Source: Burkholderiales bacterium (GTDB lineage Bacteria > Pseudomonadota > Gammaproteobacteria > Burkholderiales > Burkholderiaceae_C). Taken from it: a stretch of 16,000 nt of DNA. The notes beneath the pieces were generated by a model. The model was not told where the DNA came from, did no database searches, and saw only the letters and a list, made by a program, of their open reading frames with translations. A program made the translations under genes and the position numbers. The stretch covers positions 1 to 16,000 of the forward strand of contig SXXD01000138.1 of the NCBI GenBank assembly GCA_005789685.1, given 5' to 3'. Below, piece by piece: positions 13,684 through 16,000 of the stretch. The stretch's first letter is position 1. Each line of letters opens with the position of its first letter.

Positions 13684-16000
13684 CTACAAAAATTGCTTTA
13701 AAACCCTTTGAAACTCATCGGCCGAGACTGGTTTAATGAGGAAGTCTTGCATCCCTGCTTTTTTGGCAAGCACACGGTCCTCATCCAAGACGTGAGCTGT
13801 CATGGCCACAATGGGCGTCATCTTCAAGGCTTGCGTCACTTCAATTTGCCTAATTACGTGGGTCGCCGTTAAACCATCCATGCCAGGCATTTGCAAATCC
13901 ATCAAAATCAAATCGTAGACATTGGACTGAATTTTTTGAACGGCAGCTTCGCCGTTGTCTGCAATTTCAACAGTGCAGCCCAACTTTTCCAAAGTCCATT
14001 GAGCCAACTGCTGATTCATGGGTGTGTCTTCAACAACCAATATTTTGCCCACGTGCTTGGCTTTGGAGGGGCTGGGTTTTGAAATTTCTTCTACCACTTC
14101 ATCGCGTTGCGTCAAGCTTGTGAGCGCATTTTGAAGTTCTAGCCCGGTGACGGGCTTGTACAAGTTCAAGACTCGAACACCTAAAGTTCTGGCCAATGCA
14201 CACAAATTTTGTACATCGTGATTCAAACCAAAATCAGACAACACAATCCAAGACAAACTTCGCCACTTACTGGCTTCCTGCGCCAGCAAATAAGCCGGCA
14301 CAATGAAGGCCAACATGCTGTGGTCAATGACCCAAAGGGTTTGGCGGTTCAGGCCTTGTTTCAGCCAAACGTCTAAACAAGTCTGCAACGCCACGGGCGT
14401 CACAATTTCAAGCGGCTTAATTTGTTGGGCTGCCAATAGACTTCTCAGTATTTCTCTGGCAAAGGGATTGGACTCAACCAAAACAACATCCACCGCGTGC
14501 GAAATAGAACTGAAACTTTGGAAAATGTGCTGCTTTGGAACGATTTGCTTGTTCAGCAATTCTGCAGAGGGGGTTTCAAATGTGGCCGTGAAAGAAAAGG
14601 AACTTCCTTCTCCCAGACTTGAGTGAACTTTCATTTCACCATGCATCAGTTGAACCAAATTTTTTGCAATAGAAAGTCCCAGACCACTGCCACCATATTT
14701 GCGGTTCACTGAAGCGTCTGCCTGACTAAAGGGCGAAAAAATAAGTTGTATTTTTTCAGCCGGAATGCCAATGCCTGTATCTGTCACCTCGAAGCTACAC
14801 ACAACCTGATGTTCAATGACTTCTTTTTTTCGAACACTCAATTTGACCCAACCGGTATCGCTGAATTTCAAGGCATTGCCCAATAAATTTTGCAACACTT
14901 GCCCAAGTCTTAAGGGGTCACCCAATAGCAACTGCGGTACATCTGGGTCAATGTCCAAATGTAAATCAATTTTTTTCTGCTCGGCTTGAAATGCAAACCC
15001 TTTTAGAGCCTGTTGACAGGCCGTATGCAAATCAAACAGGGTTTGATCCAAGGTGAGGCGATTGGCACCCAATCGTGTGAAATCTAAAATATCGTCAATC
15101 AGTCTTAACAGACTTTGAGACGCTGTTCGTGACATTTCCAAATAGTCTTTTTGCTCTGGGTTCATGCGTGTGCCCAGTGCAAGTTCGGTCATGCCCACCA
15201 TGCTGTTGATGGGCGTCCTGATTTCGTGGCTCATTTGAGCCAAGAAGGCCGACTTGGCTTGGTTGGCTGCTTCAGCAGCATTGAGGGCATTCGACATGGC
15301 AAGGCGGTCTTCTTCCCTTCGCGCCCAGATTGCTGCAACGTGGCGAGTTAAAATAAAAGTGGCCAACAGCATCAAAAAAGACATGCCAATGATGCCTTTT
15401 GAAGCTAGCCACCACAGCCCTTCAACCCGACTCCGAGAAATGGCAACAGCCACTGTGACCGGCAGTTGTGCGGCTGTGCGATAGTGCACTTCCAAATGTT
15501 CACTGTCTTGTTTGGCATCTTTGAGGACGTCAATATATCGGCCAAAATCTTGGTTCTTTGCCACCCTCTTAACAGCGGGCATGTTGGTAAAAAGCTGATC
15601 ATGCGGAAACCATCTTTGCGAACTGCTGGCCAAAATTCGACCTGCGTAATCAAACACGTAGACCGCATCGCATTGATCGTTAACCGATTCTGCAAAACCA
15701 GCAATCAAATCTTGTGGGTTGATCAAAACCACCCACCGCACCACTTCACCATCAGCACGTTTCATGCGCATAGACAAGGGCAAGATGGCAATGTCTTTCA
15801 AGCGGGCATCGCTTCGACTCAAATCAAACAAATTGCGCACCGGCTGCCAACGACCTGCTGCCAAATCATCGCCCACATCTCGCTCCAAGCCCAATTGTTG
15901 CCAACTGACAGACTGGTTGACCACCCCATCTTCTGAGCTGGCCAATACCCGGCCGTCCTCAGTTAGCATGGACAAGGAACGAATGAAACTGGATTTTTCA
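13684..16000 (-). CDS. Hybrid sensor histidine kinase/response regulator, 5' part outside window
   Basis: The reading frame is open to base 16000, so the true N-terminus, with the first membrane segment, lies outside. Residue numbers below count from the TTG codon at 15975. Residues 1-185 are a sensor with two similar motifs, EDGRVLASS (6-14) and DYAGRILASS (109-118), as in tandem Cache domains facing the periplasm. One membrane segment (about 188-217) follows, then a short helical linker without an obvious HAMP domain. HisKA has FLAQMSHEIRTP with phospho-acceptor His250. The ATPase has N-box QNLLGNALKFS (362-372), DTGIGIP (399-405) and GGSGLGLSIAK (428-438). Receiver 1 (about 495-620) keeps Asp551 and Lys607 but has VES in place of the usual acidic pair. 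Receiver 2 (643-763) is canonical, with Glu649-Asp650, Asp693 and Lys748. No Hpt domain is present. The signal and the partner are unknown. A link to recCBD beyond position is not supported. Confidence 0.9.
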   Translation of the reverse strand, partial: EKSSFIRSLSMLTEDGRVLASSEDGVVNQSVSWQQLGLERDVGDDLAAGRWQPVRNLFDLSRSDARLKDIAILPLSMRMKRADGEVVRWVVLINPQDLIAGFAESVNDQCDAVYVFDYAGRILASSSQRWFPHDQLFTNMPAVKRVAKNQDFGRYIDVLKDAKQDSEHLEVHYRTAAQLPVTVAVAISRSRVEGLWWLASKGIIGMSFLMLLATFILTRHVAAIWARREEDRLAMSNALNAAEAANQAKSAFLAQMSHEIRTPINSMVGMTELALGTRMNPEQKDYLEMSRTASQSLLRLIDDILDFTRLGANRLTLDQTLFDLHTACQQALKGFAFQAEQKKIDLHLDIDPDVPQLLLGDPLRLGQVLQNLLGNALKFSDTGWVKLSVRKKEVIEHQVVCSFEVTDTGIGIPAEKIQLIFSPFSQADASVNRKYGGSGLGLSIAKNLVQLMHGEMKVHSSLGEGSSFSFTATFETPSAELLNKQIVPKQHIFQSFSSISHAVDVVLVESNPFAREILRSLLAAQQIKPLEIVTPVALQTCLDVWLKQGLNRQTLWVIDHSMLAFIVPAYLLAQEASKWRSLSWIVLSDFGLNHDVQNLCALARTLGVRVLNLYKPVTGLELQNALTSLTQRDEVVEEISKPSPSKAKHVGKILVVEDTPMNQQLAQWTLEKLGCTVEIADNGEAAVQKIQSNVYDLILMDLQMPGMDGLTATHVIRQIEVTQALKMTPIVAMTAHVLDEDRVLAKKAGMQDFLIKPVSADEFQRVLKQFL

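Noticed and set aside
1..16000. Mobile element, defence island, CRISPR or RNA gene
   Set aside because: I saw no transposase, integrase, direct repeat array, tRNA-like fold or shift in base composition. RecBCD is a housekeeping repair complex here, and nothing next to it looks like an anti-phage module.

Overview
The window reads as ordinary chromosomal DNA of a betaproteobacterium, most likely Burkholderiales and Comamonadaceae-like. The basis is the family resemblance of the proteins, the recC-recB-recD gene order and a moderate base composition that does not shift along the window. The genus cannot be fixed from sequence alone. Coding density is very high. I see no tRNA, rRNA, CRISPR array, insertion sequence, phage gene or attachment site.

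Layout from left to right. Positions 1-232 (minus) hold the first part of an exported beta-propeller (YVTN-type) protein that runs off the left edge. A short divergent region (233-324) separates it from the only plus-strand gene, an alpha/beta hydrolase (325-1128). That gene overlaps, tail to tail, an RsuA-type 16S rRNA pseudouridine synthase (1077-1811, minus). Next on the minus strand is ettA (1848-3509), the ABC-F translational throttle ATPase, then a 130-base intergenic stretch full of short inverted repeats.

The centre of the window is a DNA-repair block on the minus strand. In transcription order it is recC (13608-10189), recB (10192-6554), recD (6557-4581) and a DnaQ-fold 3'-5' exonuclease with an extra C-terminal module (4557-3640). 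recC-recB and recB-recD are each joined by a 4-base ATGA stop/start overlap, and the exonuclease follows recD after 23 bases. The three Rec proteins form the RecBCD (exonuclease V) machine for double-strand break processing. Helicase motifs in RecB and RecD and the RecB nuclease site are intact by eye.

Upstream of recC, and running off the right edge, is a hybrid sensor histidine kinase (13684-16000). It has a Cache-like periplasmic sensor, one visible membrane segment, a HisKA/HATPase core, a degenerate middle receiver and a canonical C-terminal receiver.

I found no convincing undescribed system. The points most worth a second look are the altered residues of RecC at positions known to read Chi in E. 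coli, the exonuclease placed at the end of the recCBD operon, the nested inverted repeats before ettA, and the degenerate receiver in the kinase.
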